Counted from the stretch's first letter, positions 1 to 11,747 are shown. The stretch is 64,000 bases of DNA from Stutzerimonas stutzeri (GCF_018138085.1 NZ_CP073105.1:4402001-4466000), one strand, 5' to 3'. A program made the numbers and translations. Notes: generated from the sequence alone by a model not told the origin.

Positions 1-630
1 CCAGCCATAGGCCTCGAAACGGCGCGGCGTGTCGTCGGTGAACCAGCCATGGACTTCGCCGTCGATGGAGATACCGTTGTCGTCGTAGAACGCGATCAGC
101 TTGTTCAGCGCCAGGGTGCCGGCCAGCGAGCACACCTCGTGGGAGATGCCTTCCATCAGGCAGCCATCGCCCATGAAGACATAGGTGTGGTGATCGACGA
201 TGTCATGACCGGGACGGTTGAACTGCGCGGCCATGACCTTCTCCGCCAGGGCGAAGCCAACGGCATTGGCCAGCCCCTGGCCCAGCGGGCCGGTGGTGGT
301 CTCGACGCCGGCGGTGTAGCCGAACTCGGGATGCCCCGGAGTCTTGCTGTGTAGCTGGCGGAAATTCTTCAGATCGTCGATGGACAGGTCGTAGCCGGTC
401 AGGTGCAGCAGCGAATAGATCAGCATCGAGCCGTGGCCGTTGGACAGCACGAAGCGGTCGCGGTCGGCCCACTGCGGGTTGGTCGGGCTGTGCTTGAGGT
501 GGTCACGCCAGAGCACCTCGGCGATGTCCGCCATGCCCATGGGGGCACCCGGGTGGCCGCTGTTGGCTTTCTGCACAGCATCCATGCTGAGGGCGCGGAT
601 GGCATTGGCTCGCTCACGACGGCTGGGCAT
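1..630 (-). CDS. tkt: Transketolase, N-terminal 210 residues (continues past the window start)
   Basis: Thiamine-diphosphate enzyme of the non-oxidative pentose phosphate pathway; it moves two-carbon ketol units between sugar phosphates in the cytoplasm. The translation opens [20 protein letters not shown], then carries the [17 protein letters not shown] motif (His26), LSNGHGSML (His66), [12 protein letters not shown] and the cofactor-binding [11 protein letters not shown] region, all in family order. The start is the ATG whose complement ends at 630, preceded by CAGGAG about eight bases upstream. About 450 residues of a normal 665-residue enzyme lie outside the window. The following gene on this strand is not visible. 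In P. aeruginosa tkt also sits beside the metK region (recalled gene order). Confidence 0.96.
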   Translation of the reverse strand, partial: MPSRRERANAIRALSMDAVQKANSGHPGAPMGMADIAEVLWRDHLKHSPTNPQWADRDRFVLSNGHGSMLIYSLLHLTGYDLSIDDLKNFRQLHSKTPGHPEFGYTAGVETTTGPLGQGLANAVGFALAEKVMAAQFNRPGHDIVDHHTYVFMGDGCLMEGISHEVCSLAGTLALNKLIAFYDDNGISIDGEVHGWFTDDTPRRFEAYGW

Positions 631-735
631 CGCTGAATCTCCTGCGGGGGTGTACGTAGAAAAAGGCGGCCATTTTCCCCTACCCGGGGTGGCGGGGCAA
701 TGACTGAATCAGCTCGCACGCCTCGTCCGCGGTGC

Positions 736-1656
736 TCAGTCGAGCAGACGAACCCCGCGGCTGTCGGTATTGGGCAGATGCTGCAGCAGGTAGCCCTTCA
801 TCCGGGTCAGGGTTGCCGGGGTTTCGCCAGTCGCAGGCCAGACCAGGTAGTAGCTGTCGCCGGAGCGCACAGCCTGATCGAACGGCAGTGTCAGCGCGCC
901 CTTTTGCAATTCCGTCGCCACCAGTGCCAGATCGCCGATGGACACGCCGTGGCCTTGCGCCGCGGCGGAAATCCCCAACTCCAGCGTGTCGAACAGTTTG
1001 CCCTGCTGCCAGGCGACGACATCGATCAGCCCGACCCGCTGCAGCCAGCGGCGCCAGTCACGGCAGTCGCGCGAAGGATGGATCAGTTCGGCCTGGGCCA
1101 GCCGCTCGGCCGACCAGGTCGACCCGCCCTGGACCTCTGGGGAGCACACGGGCACCAGCCACTCGTCGAACAGCTTGACCCGGTTCCAGTCGGCCGGAAA
1201 ACCACCGTTCCCGAGCAGGATGGCGCAGTCGAAGGGTTCGTTGTGGAAGTCCACGGCGTCCAGGTCCATCCAGGCGCTGGTGAGCTGCACGCGATGCTGC
1301 GGGTGGCTGAGATGGAAATCGTCGAGCGCCCCGAGCAACCAACGCATGGTCAGGGTCGAAGGCGCCTTCAACCTGAGCGCGTCACGCTGACGATTCACCG
1401 CCACGCAGGCATTTTCGATGGTGCGAAAGCCGACCTTGAGCTCCTGCGCCAGTAGCCGTCCGGTGTCGGTCAATGCCAGCCGGGAACCCCGCCGCTCGAA
1501 CAATTGGCAACCGAGGCTCTCTTCGAGCGTCTTCACGTGCCGGCTGACGGCGCTTTGCGTGATGCACAGGCTCTCGGCCGCCTGGGTGAAGGAGCCGAAG
1601 CGCGCCGCCACCTCGAAAGCGCGCAGCGCGTAGAGCGGAGGGATGCGCAGCGTCAT
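736..1656 (-). CDS. LysR-family transcriptional regulator (GcvA-like)
   Basis: Predicted DNA-binding regulator of 306 residues. The first 60 residues form the LysR winged helix-turn-helix (IPPLYALRAFEVAARFGSF, then TQAAESLCITQSAVSRHVK), and the rest resembles the periplasmic-binding-protein-like effector domain. The IPPL-ALRAFE opening is typical of the GcvA subgroup. I prefer the ATG at 1656 because homologues begin a few residues before IPPL; an in-frame ATG at 1674 would add six residues, and neither has a clear ribosome site. It is transcribed divergently from the oxygenase-exporter pair at 1821-3316, the usual arrangement for a LysR regulator and its target. The co-inducer is unknown; an amino acid is the natural guess from the neighbours. 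Confidence 0.88.
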   Translation of the reverse strand: MTLRIPPLYALRAFEVAARFGSFTQAAESLCITQSAVSRHVKTLEESLGCQLFERRGSRLALTDTGRLLAQELKVGFRTIENACVAVNRQRDALRLKAPSTLTMRWLLGALDDFHLSHPQHRVQLTSAWMDLDAVDFHNEPFDCAILLGNGGFPADWNRVKLFDEWLVPVCSPEVQGGSTWSAERLAQAELIHPSRDCRDWRRWLQRVGLIDVVAWQQGKLFDTLELGISAAAQGHGVSIGDLALVATELQKGALTLPFDQAVRSGDSYYLVWPATGETPATLTRMKGYLLQHLPNTDSRGVRLLD

Positions 1657-1820
1657 GCGGTCAGCCGCCGGCATGAGTAAAACTCATTCGAGATGCTCGT
1701 TTTTTCCATTTTGCAACCCTCCAGCCCCCACCAATACTCGCCGTCCATGGGGCCAGCATTGCAGTGGCACCCGGACCGACCAGAGGCCTCCGCCTTTGTA
1801 TAACCCTAGGGAAGGATGAC

Positions 1821-2717
1821 ATGCCCAGTCTCGAGTTCGACCAACTTTTATCTGCCAGCATTCACCACGGGGGGCTCAGCTCGGCGCAAATAGCGCAGAT
1901 CCTCGAATTCAAGCTGTTCGGCAACGCCAAGGGTTTCCTGCTGCTCGAGGACACCAACATCGGTGAAATCCCGCCGACTCCGGCCTCGCGCACCGAGATA
2001 CACAAACCAGACGACTGCAGCGAGCGCCTGCTGCTGCAGGCCACCGCCCTGCTCGGCGAACCGATCGGCTATGTACAGGAGTCCGGCGGCTGCATCGTCA
2101 ACAACTTCTTCCCCCAGCAGACCCAATCACGCGCCGCCACCTCGGACAGCTTCGACACCGAACTCGACCTGCATACCGAGAACGCTTTCCACGCGATCCA
2201 GCCCGATTACCTGCTGCTGCTTTGCCTGCGCCAGGATCCGGCCGCCGAGGCTATCACCTACATCGCCTCGATCGAGCGCATTCTCGAGCACCTGAGTTAC
2301 GAACAGCAGGCCTTCCTGCTCAACGAGCCGTACAACTTTCTCTCCGATTACGGCCCGAACGAGAAGAACCAGCGCATCGACATCAACAAGCACCAGACCG
2401 TGCTCTATGGCGATCCCGACGCGCCATTCTTCCGCTTAGACCCGCAGTTCATGGTTGCCTACAGCGACCGCGCCCAGCAATCGCTGGACAACCTGCGCAA
2501 CATCGCCTGGGAAGTCGTCGAGCCCGTGCGGCTCGGCCCCGGTGACCTGCTGATCATCGACAATCGCCGCACCGCCCATGCACGCAGCCCCTTCACCGCC
2601 CGTTTCGACGGCAGCGATCGCTGGATGCAGCGCACCTTCGCCAGCTGCAACCTGCCGCTGTACACCGAAAAGCTGGGCAAACAATCACGCATCTTCGAAT
2701 TGGTGACCGAGCTATGA
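1821..2717 (+). CDS. Clavaminate-synthase-like Fe(II)/2-oxoglutarate oxygenase (TauD/TfdA superfamily)
   Basis: A 298-residue protein with the iron-binding facial triad of this fold: His118-x-Glu120 in LDLHTENAFH and His253 in TAHARSPF. Arg267 lies 14 residues after the distal histidine, where the family holds the 2-oxoglutarate carboxylate. An HxE rather than HxD triad is characteristic of the clavaminate synthase/VioC/AsnO group, whose characterised members hydroxylate free amino acids such as arginine, asparagine or lysine. The ATG at 1821 has AGGGAAGGA ahead of it; the longer reading from 1764 is less likely. The stop overlaps the LysE-type exporter start by four bases (ATGA). The specific substrate cannot be read from sequence. 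No peptide synthetase or other antibiotic biosynthesis gene is nearby. Confidence 0.85.
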   Translation: MPSLEFDQLLSASIHHGGLSSAQIAQILEFKLFGNAKGFLLLEDTNIGEIPPTPASRTEIHKPDDCSERLLLQATALLGEPIGYVQESGGCIVNNFFPQQTQSRAATSDSFDTELDLHTENAFHAIQPDYLLLLCLRQDPAAEAITYIASIERILEHLSYEQQAFLLNEPYNFLSDYGPNEKNQRIDINKHQTVLYGDPDAPFFRLDPQFMVAYSDRAQQSLDNLRNIAWEVVEPVRLGPGDLLIIDNRRTAHARSPFTARFDGSDRWMQRTFASCNLPLYTEKLGKQSRIFELVTEL

Positions 2718-3316
2718 ACGCCACCTACCTGGCCTTTGCTGCCGCCATCACTCTGCTGATCGCCTCACCCGGCCCCGTGGTAGCCCTGGTCATCGCCGAT
2801 GCGCGGCGCAGCTGGCCGGCCTGGACCATCCTCGGCGGCGTGCTATCCGCCCAAATCCTGCTGGTCGCGGCCCTGGTGCTGATCTATCTGGCGCTGGATC
2901 TGGAGCCAGTGATCCTCGAATGGGGCCAGGTGATCGGTGGTCTTTACCTGATCTGGCTCGGCGCGGACGGGCTATGCGGCGGCAATGACGAAAAGCCGCA
3001 CCTGCCACGCTCCCACGTTCACTACTTCTGGCGCGCCATGGCCGTGGGCCTGTCGAACCCCAAAGACATCCTCTTCTTCCTCGCGTTTCTGCCCGGTTTC
3101 ATCCTGCCAGCACAGCCGTTCGCGCCGCAGGCCGCGACATTGATCGCCATCTGGGCATTGGTCGATGTGTCCATTCTGATTACCTACAGCCTGGCGGCGC
3201 GGCGTCTGGCCAGTCATCCGCAGCTGCAGCAGGTGCTCGACCTACTGCCGAGCTTCTTCCTGCTGGCCCTCGGCCTGGTGTCCTGCGGCATGGGAGTCAA
3301 CAGCCTGGTGAATTGA
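2714..3316 (+). CDS. LysE/RhtB-family amino-acid exporter
   Basis: Inner-membrane protein of 200 residues with about six hydrophobic segments. The first segment contains the family signature AAITLLIASPGPVVALVI, and GLSNPKDILFFLAFLPGF marks the central loop and next helix. LysE/RhtB proteins use the proton gradient to expel amino acids and related metabolites. Translation is coupled to the preceding oxygenase through an ATGA overlap, which strongly suggests that the exporter handles that enzyme's product or substrate. Whether the cargo is a hydroxylated amino acid is inference. Confidence 0.88.
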   Translation: MNATYLAFAAAITLLIASPGPVVALVIADARRSWPAWTILGGVLSAQILLVAALVLIYLALDLEPVILEWGQVIGGLYLIWLGADGLCGGNDEKPHLPRSHVHYFWRAMAVGLSNPKDILFFLAFLPGFILPAQPFAPQAATLIAIWALVDVSILITYSLAARRLASHPQLQQVLDLLPSFFLLALGLVSCGMGVNSLVN

Positions 3317-3332
3317 ACGAACGCTTGTTCAA

Positions 3333-3364
3333 TATCAAAACTTTTTGATACAGCCATTGCTGTA
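3333..3364. promoter_or_regulatory. Two overlapping perfect inverted repeats upstream of the ArsR-methyltransferase gene
   Basis: TATCAAAA-ct-TTTTGATA at 3333-3350 is a perfect 8-bp inverted repeat with a two-base spacer. TACAGC-catt-GCTGTA at 3349-3364 is a second perfect repeat sharing two bases with the first. A plausible promoter, TTGCTG (3358-3363), 16 bases, TAGACT (3380-3385), overlaps the second repeat, so a bound dimer would block polymerase. The next start codon is at 3395, with no Shine-Dalgarno and a very short predicted leader. Self-regulation by the downstream ArsR-domain protein is the natural reading, but it is inference. Confidence 0.55.
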
Positions 3365-3394
3365 CGAAAAACGACCGACTAGACTGCGCGGCCT

Positions 3395-4396
3395 ATGAGC
3401 CTGCGCATTCCCCAGATCTCCTTCGATGACAGCGATCAGCTCGCCGCCCTGTGCAAGGCCGGCGGCGACTCGCTGCGTCTGAATGTGCTGCGGGCGCTGG
3501 CCAGCGACTCGTTCGGCGTGCTCGAGCTGGCGCAGATCTTCGCCACGGGCCAGTCGGGCATCAGCCACCACCTCAAGGTGCTGACCCAGGCCGGGTTGCT
3601 GGCAACACGCCGAGAAGGCAACGCCATTTTCTATCGCCGCGCCCTGCCGCACGCTGACAGCCTCGGCGGCAGACTGCACGCTGCCTTGCTCGAAGAGGTC
3701 GATCAGCTGAGCCTGCCGCTCGAGGTGCAGGCACGCATTGCCGCCGTGCATGCACAGCGCAGTGCCGCCAGCGAGGATTTCTTCATGCGCATGGCCGGCA
3801 GCTTCCAGGCGCGCCAGGACATGATCGCGGGACTGCCACAGTATCGTGACAGTGTGGTGGCGCTGCTCGACGCGCTGGATTTCGCGCCGACCGCGACCGC
3901 GCTCGAGGTTGGCCCCGGCGACGGCAGCTTTCTGCCCGAGCTGGCCCACCGCTTCGCACAGGTGGTGGCGGTGGACAACAGCCCGGCCATGCTCGAACTG
4001 GCGCGTGCGCGCTGTGAACAGGCCGCACTGGACAACGTCGAGCTGAAACTGGCCGACGCCTTGCAGGACGACTGTCCGTCGGCCGACTGCGTCGTGCTGA
4101 ACATGGTTTTGCATCATCTGGCGGCGCCGGGTGAAGCGCTCAAGCAACTGGCACGGCTGGTGAACCCGGGCGGAAGCCTGCTGGTCACCGAGCTGTGCAG
4201 CCACAACCAGAGTTGGGCCAGGGAGGCCTGCGGCGATCTATGGTTGGGCTTCGAACAGGACGATCTGGCCCGTTGGGCCGATGCCGCGGGGCTCACGCCC
4301 GGCGAGAGCCTCTACATTGGCTTGAAGAACGGTTTTCAGATCCAGGCCCGGTACTTTTCCCGGCCCACCCCTGACAGCCGACTCACCCACCGGTAA
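3395..4396 (+). CDS. ArsR-type HTH fused to a SAM-dependent methyltransferase domain (metK-linked regulator)
   Basis: A 333-residue two-domain protein. Residues about 15-90 are an ArsR/SmtB winged helix (LRLNVLRALASDSFGVLELA, then GQSGISHHLKVLTQAGLL), without obvious metal-binding cysteine clusters. Residues about 150-310 are a class I methyltransferase with motif I ALEVGPGDGSF, acidic VVAVDNSP and a VVLNMVLHHL strand. It ends 14 bases before metK, which makes the SAM synthetase. The arrangement matches what I recall as PA0547-metK in P. aeruginosa. The fold suggests a repressor that reads SAM or SAH, but whether the domain still methylates anything is unknown. The start lacks a clear Shine-Dalgarno sequence. 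Nested palindromes at 3333-3364 are candidate operators. Confidence 0.87.
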   Translation: MSLRIPQISFDDSDQLAALCKAGGDSLRLNVLRALASDSFGVLELAQIFATGQSGISHHLKVLTQAGLLATRREGNAIFYRRALPHADSLGGRLHAALLEEVDQLSLPLEVQARIAAVHAQRSAASEDFFMRMAGSFQARQDMIAGLPQYRDSVVALLDALDFAPTATALEVGPGDGSFLPELAHRFAQVVAVDNSPAMLELARARCEQAALDNVELKLADALQDDCPSADCVVLNMVLHHLAAPGEALKQLARLVNPGGSLLVTELCSHNQSWAREACGDLWLGFEQDDLARWADAAGLTPGESLYIGLKNGFQIQARYFSRPTPDSRLTHR

Positions 4397-4410
4397 TAGG
4401 AAACCGATAG

Positions 4411-5601
<1,191 letters not shown>

Positions 5602-5616
5602 GACCGAGCCGGGCAG

Positions 5617-5655
5617 AAAAAAGCCCCGCCAGCGTGAGCTGAGCGGGGCTTTTTT
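5617..5655 (+). terminator. Intrinsic terminator after metK
   Basis: AAAAAAGCCCCGC (5617-5629) pairs with GCGGGGCTTTTTT (5643-5655) around a 13-base loop. The GC-rich stem is followed by a six-T run on the plus strand. The A run before the stem could also let it end transcription on the other strand, but the DUF2780 gene stops only at 5731. Confidence 0.93.
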
Positions 5656-5730
5656 GCATCTGTCGACAAACTCAATGCGGGCTTAACCGCCGCATTTACA
5701 ACATTGCATGAGCCTCACTCGATCGAGCCC

Positions 5731-6300
5731 TCAAGCCCCACCAACATCCCAGATTCCACCCAGGCTCTGCAATAGCTGGCCGCCTACACCCTGGTTCCCT
5801 AAGTACCGCAGCAGGATCGGCGCAAATTGGCCGACCAACCCCGCATCCATGCCCAGCGCGGAAAACGCCCGGCTGACGTCAGGCAGGCTCTGTACGTTAT
5901 CGACCGCGGCGGCCGTCTGAGCGTTGACAGACGTATCCGCTTTGCCGAGCAAGCCGCTCAGCGCACCCAGTTGGCCGAGTTGATTCAGCCCGCTATCGCC
6001 GGTGAGCTTGTCGATCCCCGGTACTGACTTGGCGAGCTGAGCGTAATCGGTGCTGCTCAGCTGCTGCTTGGCCAACTGCAACAGGGCGCCGCTGCCCCCT
6101 ACGGCCTGCACGGGAGTGACACCCAATTCGTCGAGCTGACCAATCAGACCGAGCGCTTGCGTCTGAGCATTGTTTTGCGGGGTGCCGCTGCCAGTCACCC
6201 CCGACACGGCACGGGCGGCCTCGCCGAGGCTGAAGGCGCTGGCAGCACCAGTCGTCAGGCTGAGAAGAACCAGAACAGCGATGGAAGGAACGTGTTTCAT
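5731..6300 (-). CDS. Exported DUF2780-family protein
   Basis: A 189-residue protein with a clear Sec signal peptide (MKHVPSIAVLVLLSLTTGAA, cleavage near SAFS at residue 22). The mature part is rich in Ala, Gly, Leu, Gln and Ser and has repeated amphipathic helices such as LGLIGQLDELGVTP and LNQLGQLGALSGLLGK, typical of DUF2780 proteins of Pseudomonas and Vibrio. The ATG at 6300 is chosen because the signal peptide begins there; a longer in-frame reading adds non-homologous sequence. No function is established for the family. Probably periplasmic, single-gene unit. Confidence 0.78.
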   Translation of the reverse strand: MKHVPSIAVLVLLSLTTGAASAFSLGEAARAVSGVTGSGTPQNNAQTQALGLIGQLDELGVTPVQAVGGSGALLQLAKQQLSSTDYAQLAKSVPGIDKLTGDSGLNQLGQLGALSGLLGKADTSVNAQTAAAVDNVQSLPDVSRAFSALGMDAGLVGQFAPILLRYLGNQGVGGQLLQSLGGIWDVGGA

Positions 6301-6365
6301 GCTTGCCTCGAAATAGAAGTGCGCCACGATGCTACATGCAGAGCGGAAGGAAGACCGAGCCCCTG

Positions 6366-7127
6366 TCAGTTCTTCAGCCGGTAGCCCGTCCGGAATATCC
6401 ACCACACCGCTGTCAAACAGGCGACCAGGAACACCAGAATCATCGCCAGACTGATACCGACGCCGATATCCGAGACGCCGTAGAAGCTCCAACGGAATCC
6501 GCTGATCAGGTATACCACCGGATTGAACAGCGTGACGTTCTGCCAGAACGGCGGCAGCATCTCGATGGAATAGAAGCTGCCCCCGAGAAAGGCCAGCGGC
6601 ATGACGATGAGCGACGGGACGATCTGCAGCTTCTCCCAGCCATCGGCCCAGATGCCGATGATGAAACCGAACAGGCAGAAGGTCACCGCGGTGAGCACCA
6701 GGAACAGCGTCATCATCAGCGGATGCTGAATCTCGTAGTCGACGAACAATCGCGCCGTCAGCAGTATCACCACGCCGAGCACCAGTGACTTGGTTGCGGC
6801 GGCGCCGACATAGCCGATGACGATCTCCAGGTACGACACCGGGGCGGACAACACCTCGTAGATGGTCCCGGAATAGCGCGGCATATAGATGCCGAACGAA
6901 GCGTTGGAAATGCTCTCGGTGAGCAGCGCCATCATGATCAGGCCGGGAATGATGAACGCGCCGTAAGGGATGCCGTGCATCGCTTCCATGCGCGAGCCGA
7001 TGGCCGAGCCGAAAACCACGAAATACAGCGAGGTGGAAATCACCGGCGTAGCGATGCTCTGCAGCAGCGTGCGCCAGGTTCGCGCCAGCTCGAACAGGTA
7101 GATGGCGCGGATTGCGTAGAAATTCAT
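6366..7127 (-). CDS. ABC-2 type exporter permease (YadH-like)
   Basis: Inner-membrane subunit of 253 residues with about six transmembrane segments, including [45 protein letters not shown] and a final [20 protein letters not shown]. The [19 protein letters not shown] stretch is the conserved ABC-2 cytoplasmic loop. It overlaps the ATPase gene stop by four bases, so the two are translationally coupled. The pair resembles E. coli YadGH, an exporter of unknown cargo. The gene ends in the 65-base gap before the DUF2780 gene. Confidence 0.9.
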   Translation of the reverse strand: MNFYAIRAIYLFELARTWRTLLQSIATPVISTSLYFVVFGSAIGSRMEAMHGIPYGAFIIPGLIMMALLTESISNASFGIYMPRYSGTIYEVLSAPVSYLEIVIGYVGAAATKSLVLGVVILLTARLFVDYEIQHPLMMTLFLVLTAVTFCLFGFIIGIWADGWEKLQIVPSLIVMPLAFLGGSFYSIEMLPPFWQNVTLFNPVVYLISGFRWSFYGVSDIGVGISLAMILVFLVACLTAVWWIFRTGYRLKN

Positions 7128-8053
7128 GTGCGGCTGCCTTTTACCAGACTGACGAAAATCTCCTCCAGCGAACTCTGGCTCGACTGCAGATCCTTGAAGT
7201 CGATGCCATGCTCACCGAGGCGCTTGAGCAACTCGGCGATACCCGTGTCCTCCTGCTGGGCATCGAAGGTGAACACCAGCTGGTTGCCGGCATCGACCAG
7301 CTCCAGCGGATAAGCGGCCAGTTCGTTCGGGATCTGTGCCAACGGACGCTGCAGATGCAGGGTCAGCTGCTTCTTGCCGAGCTTGTGCATCAGCACCTGC
7401 TTGTTCTCCACCAGGATGATCTCGCCCTTGCTGATCACCCCGATGCGGTCGGCCATTTCCTCGGCCTCTTCGATGTAGTGAGTGGTCAGAATGATGGTCA
7501 CGCCGCGTTCGCGCAGGCCCCGCACCATCTCCCACATATCCCGGCGCAACTCGACGTCGACGCCGGCGGTGGGCTCGTCGAGGAACAGGATGCTCGGCTC
7601 GTGGGACAACGCTTTGGCGATCATCACGCGGCGCTTCATGCCGCCGGAGAGCTCGATGATTCGTGCGTTCTTCTTGTCCCACAGCGACAGGTCGCGGAGC
7701 AGCTTCTCCAGGTAGGCATCATCTGGCGCCTTGCCAAACAGCCCGCGGGAAAAGCGCACCGTGGCCCAGACGCTTTCGAAGCCCTCGTTGACCAGCTCCT
7801 GCGGCACCAGGCCGATCTTCGAACGGGCCTGGCGGTAGTCGCCGATGATGTCGTGACCGTCCACCAGGACCCGGCCGCCCCCTGGATTGACGATGCCGCA
7901 GACGATGCTGATCAACGTGGTCTTGCCCGCCCCGTTCGGGCCGAGCAACGCGAAGATTTCGCCTTTGCGGATCTGCAGATCGATCTGTTTCAACGCCGGA
8001 TGGCCGGACGCATAGGTCTTGCTCAGCTGTTCGATGGAAATCACGGGCTGCAC
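7124..8053 (-). CDS. ABC exporter ATP-binding protein (YadG-like)
   Basis: ATPase partner of the permease just downstream. It has a Walker A motif GPNGAGKTT, the signature LSGGMKRR, Walker [13 protein letters not shown] and a switch histidine in [16 protein letters not shown], all in the usual order; the C-terminal 80 residues form the extra domain common in DrrA/YadG-type ATPases. Start choice is uncertain: a GTG at 8053 has GGAG ten bases upstream and gives 309 residues, whereas a TTG at 8071 would give 315. The cargo is unknown. Confidence 0.9.
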   Translation of the reverse strand: MQPVISIEQLSKTYASGHPALKQIDLQIRKGEIFALLGPNGAGKTTLISIVCGIVNPGGGRVLVDGHDIIGDYRQARSKIGLVPQELVNEGFESVWATVRFSRGLFGKAPDDAYLEKLLRDLSLWDKKNARIIELSGGMKRRVMIAKALSHEPSILFLDEPTAGVDVELRRDMWEMVRGLRERGVTIILTTHYIEEAEEMADRIGVISKGEIILVENKQVLMHKLGKKQLTLHLQRPLAQIPNELAAYPLELVDAGNQLVFTFDAQQEDTGIAELLKRLGEHGIDFKDLQSSQSSLEEIFVSLVKGSRT

Positions 8054-10085
<2,032 letters not shown>

Positions 10086-10144
10086 CGGCACTTCGCTGGC
10101 CGAACCCAGTCATACGACATCGAGAATAAGAAAAAGGATCAGGC

Positions 10145-10522
10145 ATGGCCGATCGACGAATCCTCTTCATGCTGTTGTTCAGTCTGTGCGGCGCGCAGGC
10201 CGTTGTTGCAGCGCCCGAGGCCGACAGCAGCTGCAGCGAGACCCGCGAGTACATCAGCCAGCAGATCAAGCAGGCGCGCCTGAACGGCGACACCAGCCAG
10301 CGTGCGGCATTGGAGGCGCGCCTGCATGGGCTCGCCGAACGCTGTCGCGGCGTCGTTGCGCTGCAATCCAATCACGACGAAATAGAGCGCGCGGAACAGT
10401 TGGTGACCACTCGCGAAGCACAGCTGCGCGGCGCGCTGAGCACGGGCAACCCGCAGGTCGTCGAGGTCAGCAAAAGGCGCCTGGACCAAGCCCGCCGCGC
10501 CCTGGAAAAGGCCAAGCGCTGA
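10145..10522 (+). CDS. Exported DUF1090-family protein
   Basis: A 125-residue protein with a signal peptide (LFMLLFSLCGAQAVVAA) followed by a wholly helical, highly charged mature part. Two cysteines (SSCSET and ERCRGV) flank the first helical hairpin, a DUF1090 trait. AAGGA precedes the ATG. Members are small periplasmic proteins of unknown role. It follows ligB by 59 bases on the same strand and converges with the cytochrome gene at 10544. Confidence 0.8.
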   Translation: MADRRILFMLLFSLCGAQAVVAAPEADSSCSETREYISQQIKQARLNGDTSQRAALEARLHGLAERCRGVVALQSNHDEIERAEQLVTTREAQLRGALSTGNPQVVEVSKRRLDQARRALEKAKR

Positions 10523-10543
10523 CGGCGGGCGCGCCGCAGATGG

Positions 10544-10990
10544 TCAGAAGTTGCGGAACTTCTTGTGGCAGGCCTCGCAGGTGTCTTCGACACGCTGGAA
10601 GGCAGCCCCGACGCTCTCAGCGGTCACCGGCCCCTGGGTCGTCACCGTAACCAGCTCCGCGGTACGCGCTTCCAGCTCACGAGCCAACTCCTTGAAGCGC
10701 TCCTGCTGTTGCCAGACATCGTCCCGGGCCTCGCTCTGCTCTTCCTTGACCTCCGGGTAGTACTGCCAGGGCTGACGCGACAGCTCATCCAGCTTTGCCG
10801 CACCGGCGACGAAGCCATTGGAATCGAAAGCCAACCGGCCCCGCAGCATGCCACCGAGATCTTCCTTGGTATCGAGCATCTGTTGATAAATCGCCTTGCG
10901 CTTGCCCAGCGGCGAATTGGGATCGATGCGGTTGCAACCGACCAGAGCAAGGACGGCGACAAGCGACACACACAACGGCATCAGTTTCAT
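10544..10990 (-). CDS. Lipoprotein c-type cytochrome (cytochrome c' fold)
   Basis: 148 residues. The N-terminus is a lipoprotein signal with lipobox LVGC (Cys19), so the protein should be lipid-anchored on the periplasmic side. The haem attachment motif Cys138-Glu-Ala-Cys141-His142 lies eleven residues from the C-terminus, the position seen in the cytochrome c' family, and the rest is predicted four-helix bundle (long charged helices with DVWQQQERFKELARELEARTA). Cytochromes c' bind NO or CO, or transfer electrons; which applies here is unknown. Its start is followed upstream by the Cys-rich exported protein on the same strand. Confidence 0.83.
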   Translation of the reverse strand: MKLMPLCVSLVAVLALVGCNRIDPNSPLGKRKAIYQQMLDTKEDLGGMLRGRLAFDSNGFVAGAAKLDELSRQPWQYYPEVKEEQSEARDDVWQQQERFKELARELEARTAELVTVTTQGPVTAESVGAAFQRVEDTCEACHKKFRNF

Positions 10991-11060
10991 GGCTCAACCA
11001 CTCGGCTTACGAAGCCGGCGATTATCTACCCATGCGGCCGATTCACCAAACGCATCGCGC

Positions 11061-11495
11061 CTACTGCGACCATTCACCACCCGCACTCTCGCAGTCGATC
11101 TTGGCCTGGGCGCGGTCGGTCGCCTGGTAGTGGTACGTGACGATCCGGGCCTCCTTGGGCACGGTGGTCGGCAGGGTGCCGTTGTCCGCCTGGGTGCCGG
11201 TGGCGCGCTCGTTGGCCAGGGTTTCCGGTGTCAGCGCGGCGGTACAGACGCCGAAATGCCCCGCGGGACAGCTGTCGCGGATCTCCCGCTGGGAGTTCTT
11301 GATCGCCTCGTTGTCCTGGCACACCCAATCGATGGAATTGTCTTCCAAGCCTCGGTATTCGAAGCATTTTTCTGTCACAACTGGCGGTGGTACGGCGCCC
11401 GAGGTTTCGGCACTGACGTAGCAGGAGTTGGCGGCGGCCGGTAGGCTGAACGCGGCAAGCAGGGCAAACGGAACGGAACGAAACAAGAGGTTCAT
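11061..11495 (-). CDS. Hypothetical exported cysteine-containing protein
   Basis: 144 residues starting at the ATG whose complement ends at 11495; the signal peptide is MNLLFRSVPFALLAAFSLPA with likely cleavage before NSCYVS. The mature part has six cysteines (SCYV, EKCFEY, WVCQD, DSCPAG, GVCTAA, DCES), suggesting disulfides in the periplasm. I do not recognise a family. It lies 70 bases upstream of the cytochrome lipoprotein on the same strand, so cotranscription is possible. Confidence 0.65.
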   Translation of the reverse strand: MNLLFRSVPFALLAAFSLPAAANSCYVSAETSGAVPPPVVTEKCFEYRGLEDNSIDWVCQDNEAIKNSQREIRDSCPAGHFGVCTAALTPETLANERATGTQADNGTLPTTVPKEARIVTYHYQATDRAQAKIDCESAGGEWSQ

Positions 11496-11747
11496 GCTGG
11501 TGCTCCTGTGGTTTCGCCCGGCGAGATTCACCAGAGCTCCCCGTTTGACCGCCCACCCACGAGCGCGTTCGGGCCAAGTCGCCTCCTGGGCGCTGCGTCC
11601 TGGCCGCGCGGGTTCGCCAGCACCGGAAGCCCTAGCGTCGCTGGCTCGCCTGGCCACGCAGCGCCAATCCGTAGCGGTGCCCGGCACCAATCGCTCCGAT
11701 ACCCGGTCCATTGCCTAACCCACCTGCGAAAGGTATCCGAGGAACCC

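Noticed and set aside
1657..1820. LysR-type T-N11-A operator in the divergent region
   Set aside because: Several weak short dyads (for example CGAG-atg-CTCG) are present, none strong enough to choose.
4397..4410. A SAM riboswitch upstream of metK
   Set aside because: Only 14 bases separate metK from the preceding gene, and nothing in 3317-3394 matches a SAM aptamer; the structures there are DNA dyads.
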